The notes: generated by a model from the letters alone, not told the origin. Positions 1-7,928 are shown, counted from the first letter of the stretch. The stretch: 24,228 nt of DNA from Burkholderiales bacterium (GCA_005800795.1 SYEN01000123.1:1-24228); one strand, 5' to 3'. Numbers and translations: made by a program.

Positions 1-80
1 AAGCACTTGCGACCCCTCAAATAGTTGGCCGCACAACTAAATATCGTGTGTGGACCACCTGTTTTCGCTCTGGTAACCAT
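1..80 (-). CDS. Partial zinc-ribbon-like protein (probable transposase N-terminus), left copy
   Basis: The gene starts at an ATG (complement of 78-80) and runs out of the window at base 1, so only 26 codons are visible. The peptide differs from the right-end copy at 24102 at only four positions (residues 5, 8, 10 and 13), and from Cys16 to Cys26 the two are identical. All nine base differences in this stretch are substitutions with no frame change, which supports real coding. The right-hand copy continues into a CxxC-G-S pattern resembling the zinc ribbon of IS1/IS1595-type transposases, so a mobile-element protein is inferred. The start codon lies inside a conserved palindrome at 73-107. The contig or window begins within this repeat, so the rest of the gene cannot be judged. 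It could instead be a non-transposase zinc-ribbon protein. Confidence 0.5.
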   Translation of the reverse strand, partial: MVTRAKTGGPHTIFSCAANYLRGRKC

Positions 81-107
81 CGGTATCCCCTAGGATACTT
101 TGGTTAC
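73..107 (-). promoter_or_regulatory. Palindrome over the start codon of the left outward gene
   Basis: Read on the minus strand, the arms are GTAACCA + aa + GTATCC, a four-base loop, then GGATAC + a short asymmetric bulge + TGGTTAC. The ATG overlaps the start of the last arm and the likely ribosome-binding bases lie in the loop and second arm. In RNA this would bury the start site; in DNA it could be an operator. The arms are identical in the right copy and differences fall only in the loop and bulge. Confidence 0.55.
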
Positions 108-123
108 GAAACGCCCTAATTAC

Positions 124-263
124 CTTAATTTTTTTGGTTTAATGCCACAAACCTTCAGTACATTAGTCACAGCGGGCGTTGCCCGTGCCTTCAATTTTTG
201 TCTTTCAGACTTGTACACATTCTCAGCCGTTGAAATGAGCACGCCAATCTTGCGGGCCGGCGA
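124..263. other. Lower-GC spacer between left repeat and MFS gene
   Basis: This 140-bp stretch is clearly less GC-rich than the genes to its right. A minus-strand frame is open from inside the MFS gene to a stop at 120-122, giving a basic tail ending in KPKKLR. I do not recognise it, and its upstream part would overlap the MFS gene antisense. It may be the relic end of a lost gene or simple spacer. Confidence 0.3.
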
Positions 264-1499
264 ATGAAGCAGGCGCTGCTGTCGCGGCTTACCGCTCTGC
301 CGCAGTTGTCCGCCTTGCGCCACCGTGCTTTTCGCCTGTTGTGGACGGCCACGCTGTTAAGTTCCACTGCGCGCTGGGCGGATATGGTGGTGGTGGGTTG
401 GCTCACGCTGGAGCTGACGGATTCGCCGATGATGGTGGGCATTGTCGCGGCAAGCAAAATGGCGGGTTATATCGCCGCACCCTTCATGGGCGTGGTGGCT
501 GACCGCATGGACCGGCGGCACTTGCTGATTATCGCCGCGAGCGCGAATCTCGCGGCGGCGCTGGCGATGATGGTACTTTTTGCGCTGGGCTGGTTGGTGC
601 TGTGGCACGTGATTACGTTGGCACTGGTGAGTGGCGTGACGTGGGCCATCGACAACCCCGCGCGTCAGGCGCTGGTGCCGGATATCGTGGCCAAAGAAGA
701 ACTCGCCAATGCCGTCGCGCTGAACGCGGTGGCGATGGAAATCACCGTGGTCATCGGCCCGGCGCTGGGCGGCCTGCTGATTCCGCTGCTGGGCATGACG
801 GGCGCTTATGTGTTGATCGCAGCTATTTTTCTGCTCGACGTGGTGGTGTTGCTGCGCATGGGCAGTACGCCGCACGCCACGCCTGCGGCACGCGAGTCGC
901 CGGTGCGTAGCCTGATTCATGGATTCAAGTATGTGTGGGGTAATCAAACCGTGCTGATGCTGTTGGTGATTGCCTTCATGCTGAATCTGCTGGCGGCGCC
1001 GTACCGCTACGCGTTCATGCCCCTGTTCGCGCGCTATGTGCTGGATGCCGGGCCGGCGGGGTTTGGCATGCTCACGGCCATGGCGGGCATCGGCGCGCTG
1101 GCGGCGGGGCTGTGGGTAGTGTCGCTCGGCAATGTCAAGCGCAAGGGCCGGCTCTTGCTATGGAGCAGTGTTCTGTGGCCGGTGGCGCTGCTGCTGTTTG
1201 CGGTGTCTCAGTGGTACACCCTGTCGTTGGCGTTTATTTTTGTCGCCGGACTGGCGCAGGCGTTGGCTTGGACGGTGATCGCCACGCTGATATTGGGCCA
1301 CACGGATCAGTCGATGCGTGGGCGGGTGATGGGGCTGCGCACCGGCGTGGTCATCGCGCTGCCGTTGGGCAATTTTCTGGCAGGGGCGGCGGCCGAGCAT
1401 TTTGGCGCACCGTGGTCGCAGGGCGCGTATGCGGTGATCGCGATTCTGATCATGCTGGTGATTTTTATGCGGGTGCCCGGGTTGCGCAAGCTGGATTAG
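264..1499 (+). CDS. MFS transporter, EntS/MFS_3-like exporter
   Basis: This 411-residue protein is hydrophobic throughout, with a pattern fitting 12 membrane segments in the inner membrane. Loop 2-3 carries a major facilitator motif A (G-V-V-A-D-R-M-D-R-R, near residue 80), followed by long Ala/Leu/Val-rich helices. The N-terminal stretch leading into a W-x-A-T-L-L-S-S segment resembles the enterobactin-exporter-like MFS_3 group, which moves small molecules outward by proton antiport. The substrate cannot be told from sequence. The start at 264 leaves a normal cytoplasmic N-terminus, although no strong Shine-Dalgarno is visible. It is followed after 78 bp by a Bug receptor and may be transcribed alone. 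Confidence 0.85.
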   Translation: MKQALLSRLTALPQLSALRHRAFRLLWTATLLSSTARWADMVVVGWLTLELTDSPMMVGIVAASKMAGYIAAPFMGVVADRMDRRHLLIIAASANLAAALAMMVLFALGWLVLWHVITLALVSGVTWAIDNPARQALVPDIVAKEELANAVALNAVAMEITVVIGPALGGLLIPLLGMTGAYVLIAAIFLLDVVVLLRMGSTPHATPAARESPVRSLIHGFKYVWGNQTVLMLLVIAFMLNLLAAPYRYAFMPLFARYVLDAGPAGFGMLTAMAGIGALAAGLWVVSLGNVKRKGRLLLWSSVLWPVALLLFAVSQWYTLSLAFIFVAGLAQALAWTVIATLILGHTDQSMRGRVMGLRTGVVIALPLGNFLAGAAAEHFGAPWSQGAYAVIAILIMLVIFMRVPGLRKLD

Positions 1500-1512
1500 C
1501 CCGCAGTCGGCG

Positions 1513-1534
1513 AACCGGTGTAAAACCGGTGTAA
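1513..1534. promoter_or_regulatory. Two abutting 11-bp repeats upstream of the Bug genes
   Basis: AACCGGTGTAA occurs twice with no spacer (1513-1523 and 1524-1534), so the copies are one helical turn apart and each contains the palindrome ACCGGT. They lie 44 bp upstream of the first Bug receptor start and just after the MFS stop. This geometry fits a regulator binding site, but no regulator gene is adjacent, so the role is inferred. Confidence 0.35.
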
Positions 1535-1577
1535 TATTCCCACGCCTACTACCCGGCGCAGACTCGGAGCAGATTTC

Positions 1578-2543
1578 ATGGTGCTTTTGACCCGTTTTTG
1601 GATTCTTGCCGTGCTTCTGAGTGTGCCACTGCACATGCCAGCAGCCAACGCGCAAAACTGGCCCACCAAGCCGATCCGGCTGATCGTTAATTTCCCTCCC
1701 GGCGGCACCACGGATCTGATGGCGCGCGCGTTTTCTCAGAAGCTTGCTGAAACACTGGGCCAGCCGGTGATCATCGACAATCGCGGCGGGGCGGCGGGCA
1801 ACATCGGGCTGGAGGTGGCGGCGAAAGCGCCGGCGGATGGCTACACCATTCTCGCCTCGTCCGGCAGCCCCATTGTCGTTGGGCCGCATTTTTACAAACT
1901 CAGCATTAACGTGGATCGTGATCTGGCGCCGATTACGCCCATGGCGCGCATCCTGACGCTGCTGGTGGTAAAGCCCGGCCTGCCGGTGAAAAGCGTTACC
2001 GAACTCACGGCTTATCTGCGTACTAATCAGAACAAGCTCAACTACGGTTCGGTCGGCACCGGCAGCACGCTGCACATCCATGCCGAACGCTATTTGTTTG
2101 CGAACAAGATTCGCGCAACCCATGTGCCCTACAAGGGCGCAGCGCTGATGGTTACTGCGTTGCTTTCCGATCAGGTGGATTTTGCGTTCGACTCGGGCTT
2201 GTCGGTGCAGCATGTGCGCAGCGGCAAGTTGCGTGCGCTGGCGGTGGCGAGTAATTCACGCTCGCAACTCTTCCCCGATGTGCCGACGATGGCCGAGACC
2301 GGCACCGAAGTAAACGACGCGTTGTTCGGCGTCTACGCGCCCACTGGCACGCCGCGCGCCATCATCACGCGCCTGAATCGCGAGATCGGCCGCATCATGC
2401 AACTGCCGGATTCACGTGCCGCACTCGCCACTTTTGCCGCCGAGCCGGTGACGCTGTCGCCGGAAGAATTCACCGAGATTCAGCGCCGCGACCGTGAACG
2501 CTACGGCGTGTTCATTCGCACGGCGAATATCAAGGCTGATTGA
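1578..2543 (+). CDS. Bug-family periplasmic solute receptor (TctC-like)
   Basis: This 321-residue secreted binding protein has a signal peptide of about 26 residues ending near A-N-A, then the family opening N-W-P-T-K-P-I-R-L-I-V-N-F-P-P-G-G. Further family marks are D-N-R-G-G-A-A-G-N-I-G near residue 70, D-G-Y-T-I-L near 90 and H-V-P-Y-K-G near 190. Bug proteins bind carboxylates or small organic acids in the periplasm; some serve tripartite tricarboxylate transporters, but many are orphans. No TctA or TctB membrane partner is in the window. The ATG follows a CGGAG with suitable spacing. The ligand is unknown, but the neighbouring CoA-thioester enzymes suggest an organic acid feeding a beta-oxidation-like route. 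Confidence 0.92.
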   Translation: MVLLTRFWILAVLLSVPLHMPAANAQNWPTKPIRLIVNFPPGGTTDLMARAFSQKLAETLGQPVIIDNRGGAAGNIGLEVAAKAPADGYTILASSGSPIVVGPHFYKLSINVDRDLAPITPMARILTLLVVKPGLPVKSVTELTAYLRTNQNKLNYGSVGTGSTLHIHAERYLFANKIRATHVPYKGAALMVTALLSDQVDFAFDSGLSVQHVRSGKLRALAVASNSRSQLFPDVPTMAETGTEVNDALFGVYAPTGTPRAIITRLNREIGRIMQLPDSRAALATFAAEPVTLSPEEFTEIQRRDRERYGVFIRTANIKAD

Positions 2544-2553
2544 GCGGCCTGTC

Positions 2554-3513
2554 ATGAAAAAAATCTTTCTGTTGCTGGCTGGGCTGCCTGCAGTGGTTGG
2601 TGCGCAGCAGGCGAACTGGCCCGTCAAGCCAATCCGCGTGGTCATTCCCTTCAGTCCCGGCACACCCATCGAAGTGCCCACGCGTGCGGTGACACGGCCG
2701 ATGACCGAGGTGTTTGGCCAACAGTTTGTATTTGATTACCGCACCGGCGCGGGCGGCACCATCGGCACAGCCATCGTTGCGCGTTCGCCCAAAGATGGCT
2801 ACACACTGCTGGCCACCAACTGCTCTCACAGCGCGAACCCGTCGTTCTACAAGAAGCTGCCCTATGACACGCTAAGCGAATTTGCGCCGGTATCGCAGAT
2901 CAACGCGACCTACGGCAATTTGCTGGTGGTGCATCCGTCGCTGCCGGTGAAGTCCGTGAAGGAGTTCATCGCGTTTGCCAAATCACGGCCCGGCGAAATC
3001 AAATATGCCTCGGGCGGCGTGGGCAGCCCGCCCCATGTGAATGCGGCACTGTTATCCGCAATGGCGGGCATATCGCTGGTACACGTGCCGTACAAGGGCA
3101 CGGCTGCTGCGATGGGCGATTTGCTGAGCGGGCAAATAGAAAGCATAGTGATCAGTCCCACCATTGTCGTGCCCTACTTGCAAGCAGGCCGGCTGCGTGC
3201 GTTAGGTATCGGCGGGCCGCGCCGCCAGCCGCAAGTGGCAGACGTGCCGACATTGCACGAAGCGGGACTCACCGGTTTTGACATGACTTGCTACCACGGC
3301 CTGTGGTATCCCGCGGGCACGCCAACGGAACTCGTGCGCCGCCTGGCGGGCGAGGTTGCCAAAGCCGTGGCGATGCCGGAAACGCGCAAGCATCTGGCGG
3401 ACAATGGGCTGGTACCGGTCGGTTCCACGCCGGAGGAATTCGCCGAATTTCTGCGTAAGGATGTTGCGCGTCAGGCGGACGTCGCGCGCAAGATCGGATT
3501 GGAACCCCAATAG
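2554..3513 (+). CDS. Bug-family periplasmic solute receptor (TctC-like), second copy
   Basis: This 319-residue protein has a short signal peptide (M-K-K-I-F-L-L-L..., cleavage near V-G-A) followed directly by Q-Q-A-N-W-P-V-K-P-I-R-V-V-I-P-F-S-P-G. The open frame extends upstream to 2494, but the ATG at 2554 gives a proper signal peptide and begins 10 bases after the previous stop, so I choose it. Family landmarks include D-G-Y-T-L-L-A and H-V-P-Y-K-G. The glycine-rich loop after P-F-S-P-G differs from the usual G-G-x-x-D, reading T-P-I-E-V, so the ligand pocket may differ from that of the upstream paralog. The two receptors are co-oriented and probably co-transcribed, with distinct ligands inferred. 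Confidence 0.92.
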   Translation: MKKIFLLLAGLPAVVGAQQANWPVKPIRVVIPFSPGTPIEVPTRAVTRPMTEVFGQQFVFDYRTGAGGTIGTAIVARSPKDGYTLLATNCSHSANPSFYKKLPYDTLSEFAPVSQINATYGNLLVVHPSLPVKSVKEFIAFAKSRPGEIKYASGGVGSPPHVNAALLSAMAGISLVHVPYKGTAAAMGDLLSGQIESIVISPTIVVPYLQAGRLRALGIGGPRRQPQVADVPTLHEAGLTGFDMTCYHGLWYPAGTPTELVRRLAGEVAKAVAMPETRKHLADNGLVPVGSTPEEFAEFLRKDVARQADVARKIGLEPQ

Positions 3514-3550
3514 ACTGTGTGAAAAAATCAATTAAAACAAGGAGTTATGG

Positions 3551-4762
3551 ATGTTCGATATACGCCTTAGTGACACTCAGCGAGCCTACCGCGACCTCGC
3601 GCGTGAATTCGCGCAAAACGAAATCAAGCCCGTGGCGCTGGAGCTCGACAAAAAACCCAACTGGGAAGACCGCATACCGTGGGAGGTGCTGAAGAAAGGT
3701 TCCAAGCTCGGCTTCAGAACGTTTGCGTTGTCCGAGGAAAATGGCGGCGCGGGTGCGTCGGATCACCTGACCGCCTGTTTGATCGCTGAAGAGTTGGCGG
3801 CCGCCGACATCGGCACCGCGTACTACTATATGCTCACCGCGCGGCGCGCACGCGATTGGTTCGAATTGCGCATGACCCAGGAGCAGCGTGATTACTTTTT
3901 GCCGAAGTACCTGAACGACGATTTGTATTTCACCACCGTCGCCATTCACGAACCGGATACCGATCTCGGTTTTGACTACTACACCGAGACGCCGGAGTGG
4001 GTGAAGTTCAAAACGCGCGCGGTTCAGCAAGCCGATGGTTCGTGGATCATCAATGGTGCAAAAAATTTCCAGACCGTCGGCTACCTTGCCAAGCTGCTGG
4101 TGGTGCAGGCGCAAACCGAAGCTGGCCCGCGCGCGTTTCTGGTCGAGGGTGACTCCAAGGGGCTGGTACGCCGCTCGATGTCCAAAATCGGCCGCCGCGT
4201 GGGTGACAACGCGGAGATTTTTTTCGACAACGTTCATGTGCCCGCGGGCCGCATGCTGGCGCCGAACCCGCAGGGCCGCACGGATATCGGTACGCACGTC
4301 ACCATCGCTTCGATCACGCTGGGCCTGGGCCGCGCCGCACTGGAAGCCACTATCGATTACGTCAAGGAGCGCAAATCCGGTGGCAAACAAGTCATCGCGC
4401 ATCAGGCGGTGGGTTTGTACATTGCCGACATGGCGATGAACCTCGAAGCCGCGCGTCGACTGATCTGGACAGCGGCGTGGGCAAAAGATCATCCGGAGGC
4501 ATTCCAGGATGGCAGCGCCGACTATCAGCCGTATGAATGGATGGCGCTGGCGTTTACCGGCACGGCGGTGCAGCGCCTGACCGAGCAGGGGCTGGAACTT
4601 TTCGGTGGCATGGGTGTGATACAGGGCATGCCCATCGAGAAATACGTGCGCGATGCCATCGTGCAGAAACACATCTCGTTTCCGTTCCCCACGCGTTATC
4701 GCATCACCGAGGCACTGACGGGCTACAAGCGCAAGACGACGCCGTATCTGGGTAATACCTAG
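3551..4762 (+). CDS. Acyl-CoA dehydrogenase family protein
   Basis: This 403-residue flavoprotein has the acyl-CoA dehydrogenase fold order: an N-terminal helical domain to about 125, a beta domain with W-I-I-N-G-A-K-N-F near 165 and R-A-F-L-V-E-G, and a C-terminal helical domain with Q-R-L-T-E-Q-G-L-E-L-F-G-G-M-G near 340. These enzymes form the alpha-beta double bond of acyl-CoA thioesters using FAD. An AAGGAG lies seven bases before the ATG. The C-terminal loop that normally holds the catalytic Glu (Y-E-G-T-x-x-I-Q) reads H-I-S-F-P-F-P-T instead. A glutamate in the V-K-E-R-K helix near residue 274 could substitute, as in isovaleryl-CoA-type enzymes, or the reaction may be atypical. Substrate is unknown; the MaoC pair downstream suggests the next step. 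Confidence 0.88.
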   Translation: MFDIRLSDTQRAYRDLAREFAQNEIKPVALELDKKPNWEDRIPWEVLKKGSKLGFRTFALSEENGGAGASDHLTACLIAEELAAADIGTAYYYMLTARRARDWFELRMTQEQRDYFLPKYLNDDLYFTTVAIHEPDTDLGFDYYTETPEWVKFKTRAVQQADGSWIINGAKNFQTVGYLAKLLVVQAQTEAGPRAFLVEGDSKGLVRRSMSKIGRRVGDNAEIFFDNVHVPAGRMLAPNPQGRTDIGTHVTIASITLGLGRAALEATIDYVKERKSGGKQVIAHQAVGLYIADMAMNLEAARRLIWTAAWAKDHPEAFQDGSADYQPYEWMALAFTGTAVQRLTEQGLELFGGMGVIQGMPIEKYVRDAIVQKHISFPFPTRYRITEALTGYKRKTTPYLGNT

Positions 4763-4949
4763 CCGCATCTGAGACCCCACGCTGTTGGTGCTTTCCGCTC
4801 CGTTAGCGGGGGAAGGCTGCGCTGAGATCTTATAGACTCGGGTGTAGCCACCGTGCCAGGTACTTTAAAATGACAGGCACTTGGGCGGCGCAGTGTTGGC
4901 GAGGTAAACTTGCAATGCCGCCCGCCAACGCAGGAATAACGGAGGAACC
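4763..4949. other. 187-bp spacer between dehydrogenase and MaoC pair
   Basis: No gene is seen. A five-base-pair hairpin CCGCT/AGCGG (about 4795-4809) is not followed by a T-run, so it is not a convincing terminator. The stretch 4855-4890 is more AT-rich and could hold a promoter for the MaoC genes, but I see no clear -35/-10 pair. Confidence 0.3.
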
Positions 4950-5444
4950 ATGAGTACAGAGACCGTCCCCGCCACACTGATCACTTCGGCCCTGAAGGAC
5001 AGTCTGAATGTATGGAGCGCACCGGAGGTATCGCACCCGGTGGATTACTCCGATTTGCGCAAGTGGGCCATTGCTGTCTACTGGCCTGAAGTGCCGCCCA
5101 AGATATTCTGGGATGAGGCCTACGCAAAAACTACCCGGTTCGGCGGGATCATCGCGCCGCGTGAATTCAACCCTTTTGCGTGGCCCGCCATTCGCCCCGC
5201 CGACCGCGCGCCGCGCGCGGCCAAACGTGGCGTCGGTGAACGCACCATGAACGGCGGCCAGAAAGAGGTCTACGGGGTGCCGATACGCCCCGGCGATGTA
5301 ATCACCGCGAAGACCGCGCTGGTGCATATGGAAGAAAAAATCGGCAAGCTCGGCCTCACGCTTTACAAATCTACCGAGACGCGCTGGACCAATCACAAGG
5401 GTGAGTTCGTGCGCAGCCGCATTTCCATTTCCATCGTCTACTGA
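4950..5444 (+). CDS. MaoC N-terminal-like (FAS1-type) dehydratase subunit
   Basis: This 164-residue protein fits the MaoC_dehydrat_N / FAS1-like hot-dog domain: a degenerate first half with a W-D-E-A-Y-A-K-T-T-R-F-G-G-I-I-A-P-R-E-F segment near residues 55-75, and a second strand-rich half ending in R-S-R-I-S-I-S-I-V-Y. It lacks the Asp/His catalytic pair of hydratase-2 enzymes, so on its own it is probably the structural or substrate-binding half. A GGAGG precedes the ATG at good spacing. The next gene, 14 bp on, encodes a MaoC domain with the Asp/His pair. The two are inferred to form a heteromeric enoyl-CoA hydratase, as in known split MaoC systems. Confidence 0.82.
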   Translation: MSTETVPATLITSALKDSLNVWSAPEVSHPVDYSDLRKWAIAVYWPEVPPKIFWDEAYAKTTRFGGIIAPREFNPFAWPAIRPADRAPRAAKRGVGERTMNGGQKEVYGVPIRPGDVITAKTALVHMEEKIGKLGLTLYKSTETRWTNHKGEFVRSRISISIVY

Positions 5445-5458
5445 GAGCGGAGGACATT

Positions 5459-5893
5459 ATGGGCAACAAAGTTTACTTTGAAGATATCAAAGTCGGCGAC
5501 GAAATCCCCACCTGGGTCAAGCAGACCGACTTCATGCACTGGAACCGCTACGCTGCAGTCAACGATGAGTTTGTTTACATCCACATGGACGACGAATCCG
5601 GTCGGAATGGCGGCAATGCTCAAGGGGCGTTCGGCATGGGCAATCTGCGCTGGGCGTACCTGCACAACATGCTGCGCGAGTGGGCCGGCGACGAGGCCGA
5701 GATGAAAGAAATGAACGTGCAGTATCGTGCCATCAATCAAAAACACGATGTGCTGACCTGCACCGGCAAAATCACCGAAAAGAAAATCGAAGGCGGCGAA
5801 CATCTGGTGCGGCTTGAGATAAACGTGTTGAATCAGGACGGCAAGCCGACCACACCCGGCTATGCGGTGATTGCGTTGCCCTCGCGCAAATAA
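5459..5893 (+). CDS. MaoC-like hydratase subunit with Asp/His pair
   Basis: This 144-residue single hot-dog domain opens with V-Y-F-E-D-I-K-V-G-D-E, the usual MaoC start. The segment A-A-V-N-D-E-F-V-Y-I-H-M-D-D-E places Asp36 and His42 as in the hydratase-2 motif, which adds water across a trans-2-enoyl-CoA. The normal Asn-Pro between Asp and His is replaced, so substrate geometry may differ. The start follows GCGGAGGA. It sits 14 bp behind the MaoC N-terminal-like gene, a translationally coupled arrangement typical of heterodimer halves. With the upstream acyl-CoA dehydrogenase this gives the first two steps of a beta-oxidation-like sequence; no thiolase or CoA ligase is visible. Confidence 0.82.
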   Translation: MGNKVYFEDIKVGDEIPTWVKQTDFMHWNRYAAVNDEFVYIHMDDESGRNGGNAQGAFGMGNLRWAYLHNMLREWAGDEAEMKEMNVQYRAINQKHDVLTCTGKITEKKIEGGEHLVRLEINVLNQDGKPTTPGYAVIALPSRK

Positions 5894-5929
5894 TACACGG
5901 CTGACCGGCGCGGTCTGCAGGTAAAAACA

Positions 5930-6679
5930 ATGCCATTTCGTGTAGCTACGCTGAATCTGGAGCAAGACCACAAGCGTTGGGATGCGCGGCGGGAACTCAT
6001 TGTCGAGCAGATGGGAGAGCTCAAACCCGACGTGTTCGCGCTCAACGAAGTTTGCCTCCCGCGACAAACCGCGCACTGGCTGCAGCGGGCCGCGAAGGAA
6101 CGTTTCGGTATCGACTACGCGCTGGTGCAGCAGACACGCACCAACGGTCTCTCCGAGGTCGAGGGCGAGGCGTTGCTTACGCGCTTCCCCATCGTCGAGA
6201 CCGGTAACTTGGACTTTCGTACGCGGGACATAGTCGCATTGGTCGCCCGTCTGTTGGTAGACGGGCAGCCGCTGGATGTCTACGTAACGCATCTTTACGC
6301 CTCATCGGGCGATGATTCGTTGCGGCTCTTTCAGGTGCAGCAGTTGCTGGCGTGGATCGACCGCCGGGCCGACGGTACGGCGCGCATCGCGTGCGGCGAC
6401 TTCAATGCGGTGCCAGACAAGCCATCAGCTGCGCTGATGGCAACGCGCTTCAAGCCCACACAACAGGCGCCCACTGCGCCCACGCCTCTGGCTGGCAGCG
6501 ATGGCGGCGTCACGCATCCTGGCCGGCCACGCATGAGCCAGTGCATTGACTACATCTGGACGGATGCTCCCGTGCGTGTCGCAGGGAGCGGCGTGTGCTT
6601 TAACCAGCCCAGCCGCGGCGATGCAACCCTGTGGCCTTCGGATCACGCGGGCGTCTGGGCAGATCTGACGCTGGCCTGA
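5930..6679 (+). CDS. Endonuclease/exonuclease/phosphatase (EEP) family protein
   Basis: This 249-residue protein has the complete EEP (DNase I/AP endonuclease-like) signature: Asn9 in T-L-N-L, Glu40 in A-L-N-E-V, His121 in V-T-H-L, Asp157/Asn159 in G-D-F-N, Asp207 in C-I-D-Y-I-W and Asp238/His239 in S-D-H. These residues bind a divalent metal and cleave phosphodiester or phosphate ester bonds. No signal peptide is seen, so it is cytoplasmic. Family members act on DNA, phosphoinositides or sphingomyelin, and the substrate here cannot be chosen from sequence. It follows the MaoC genes by 36 bp and ends 15 bp from the convergent lipocalin-like gene. Confidence 0.88.
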   Translation: MPFRVATLNLEQDHKRWDARRELIVEQMGELKPDVFALNEVCLPRQTAHWLQRAAKERFGIDYALVQQTRTNGLSEVEGEALLTRFPIVETGNLDFRTRDIVALVARLLVDGQPLDVYVTHLYASSGDDSLRLFQVQQLLAWIDRRADGTARIACGDFNAVPDKPSAALMATRFKPTQQAPTAPTPLAGSDGGVTHPGRPRMSQCIDYIWTDAPVRVAGSGVCFNQPSRGDATLWPSDHAGVWADLTLA

Positions 6680-6694
6680 CGCTGCGGCCACGCA

Positions 6695-7087
6695 CTAGCC
6701 AACGCGTTCCCAGAATAACTCCTGCCGCTGCATCACCCCCGCGTACAACCGCCGCGGTGGCGCCAGCACCATGCCGCCGTTTTCGAAGCGTATTGTGCGC
6801 ACTTGATCGCCGCCGATGCGACTGGCATCAGATGAAGCATCGACATGCGTTACCAGCGTGACGCCATCAAACGTGTAGTTGCCCACATAAGACATGAATT
6901 GCCGAATCTCGCCAGCGGGGAGTCCGTCGCGCCCGTCGCAGATCACGTTGACCATGCGCCCATCTGGCTGAAAGCACACCACGCCATTGGGTGTGGGGCC
7001 ATACGGCGGCGGTAACGCATTGCCGTTGTCGTCGATGCCCTTTGTGCTTATGAGACGCCAGATGCCGATTATGCGGGGATCGATCAT
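6695..7087 (-). CDS. Lipocalin-like domain protein
   Basis: This 130-residue protein starts with I-I-G-I-W-R-L-I-S, the first strand of the lipocalin-like (Lipocalin_5/DUF) barrel, followed by P-x-G-V-V-C-F-Q-P-D-G-R-M near residue 35, Y-x-G-N-Y-T-F-D-G near 70, and a closing R-R-L-Y-A-G-V-M-Q-R-Q-E-L-F-W-E-R-V. Such short barrels are thought to bind small hydrophobic ligands, and function is mostly unassigned. No signal peptide is seen. It stands alone on the minus strand, 122 bp downstream of the methyltransferase stop, and its 3' end meets the EEP gene tail to tail. Confidence 0.75.
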   Translation of the reverse strand: MIDPRIIGIWRLISTKGIDDNGNALPPPYGPTPNGVVCFQPDGRMVNVICDGRDGLPAGEIRQFMSYVGNYTFDGVTLVTHVDASSDASRIGGDQVRTIRFENGGMVLAPPRRLYAGVMQRQELFWERVG

Positions 7088-7209
7088 GGATGTGTTTTCT
7101 GTAATCTAAAAATATGGACCAAGGAATTCAAGCGTTTCATAAACAACGTTACTTGCCTTACACCTTTGGTTACGAAAAAGCCAAGCTACCAAATGATATT
7201 CTGATGTTG

Positions 7210-7806
7210 TTACGATGTGTATGGGTTTCCGCGTCGAACAACCAACATAAGCCCCGATGCCCAAGCGAGGCGCACCGTTGTGAACCCGTCGTGCTGTTCA
7301 ATGTCTTGAATGAGCGCAGGCACCTTTGGCGCGTGGCCCGAAGGCCAATTGGCTTGTGGCAACAGGTCGTCGATGACATAAATGCCGCCGGGCCGCAACA
7401 GCGAAAGCGCCTCGTCGAGGTGGCTGAGCTTTCCGGGCAAGGCATCGGCGTAGATCAAATCGAACTGCCGCGAAGCCGCAGCGTTAAGGAACACCGCACC
7501 ATCCATCACGTGAAATCGCAAGCGGTGATCGGCACCCAAATGCCGTTGGGCCACAGCGACTACAGCCGAGTCAGTATCGACGGTATCGAGTGTCGCTGCC
7601 GCATCCATGCCCGCCAACAGCCACGCGGTGCCGTGGCCAGTGCCTGTATCCAACTCTAAAATGCTACCGCCAGGCTTCGACGCCGCCAGCGTGGCCAACA
7701 GTGCGCCGACCCTGGCTTCGGAGATCATGTCGAACGACATGGCCTCGGTAGCAGCCGTGATGCCGCGAATAGCTGATGGGTAGCGGTGAATCTCGGTGTC
7801 TTCCAT
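7210..7806 (-). CDS. SAM-dependent O-methyltransferase-like protein
   Basis: This 198-residue class I methyltransferase has motif I near residues 49-60 (I-L-E-L-D-T-G-T-G-H-G-T), an acidic post-strand-2 segment D-T-D-S at 77-80, strand 4 F-D-L-I-Y-A-D-A near 115-122, and L-R-P-G-G-I-Y-V-I-D-D-L near 137-148. This order matches the caffeoyl-CoA/catechol O-methyltransferase-like Methyltransf_24 group. The first glycine of motif I is an Asp here, a tolerated variation. The acceptor substrate is unknown. It is transcribed divergently from the M64 peptidase across a 122-bp gap that probably holds both promoters. Confidence 0.82.
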   Translation of the reverse strand: MEDTEIHRYPSAIRGITAATEAMSFDMISEARVGALLATLAASKPGGSILELDTGTGHGTAWLLAGMDAAATLDTVDTDSAVVAVAQRHLGADHRLRFHVMDGAVFLNAAASRQFDLIYADALPGKLSHLDEALSLLRPGGIYVIDDLLPQANWPSGHAPKVPALIQDIEQHDGFTTVRLAWASGLMLVVRRGNPYTS

Positions 7807-7928
7807 GTTGCGCCCCTGTTTCGTGTGAAACGCGGTTAGACAGCGATACGCATCCGCGATTTTTCGTCACTCGATTTTCCAGCGTATCGGCCATGAGGTC
7901 ATCTTCGTACTGGTAAATTGGGCTCATT

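Larger units (their letters stand above)
1..123. repeat. Left arm of 123-bp inverted repeat
   Basis: This segment matches the reverse complement of 24059-24181 at 112 of 123 positions without gaps. Mismatches fall at 36, 42, 44, 52, 53, 54, 57, 59, 67, 81 and 89. Homology stops at about 123, where the two flanks become unrelated, so this marks the inner boundary of a repeated element. The element contains the 5' end of the outward-reading gene and about 40 bp of leader. The arms are about 24 kb apart and point away from each other. Confidence 0.9.

Noticed and set aside
1158..2213. 351-codon minus-strand frame over the MFS and Bug genes
   Set aside because: It spans parts of two well-supported plus-strand genes and has no family signature.
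3545..4780. 411-codon minus-strand frame over the acyl-CoA dehydrogenase
   Set aside because: It lies exactly antisense to a clear family gene with a strong ribosome site, and its translation is His/Arg-rich with no family pattern.
4791..4812. Hairpin after the acyl-CoA dehydrogenase as a terminator
   Set aside because: The stem is short and no T-run follows.
7164..7177. 14-base match (CTTTGGTTACGAAA) to the left repeat at 98-111
   Set aside because: Flanks do not match and a single 14-mer is weak evidence, so a repeat copy is not supported.
7114..7659. 181-codon plus-strand frame beginning in the gap before the methyltransferase
   Set aside because: Most of it is antisense to the methyltransferase. 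Only about 32 codons lie in the gap, with no family match.
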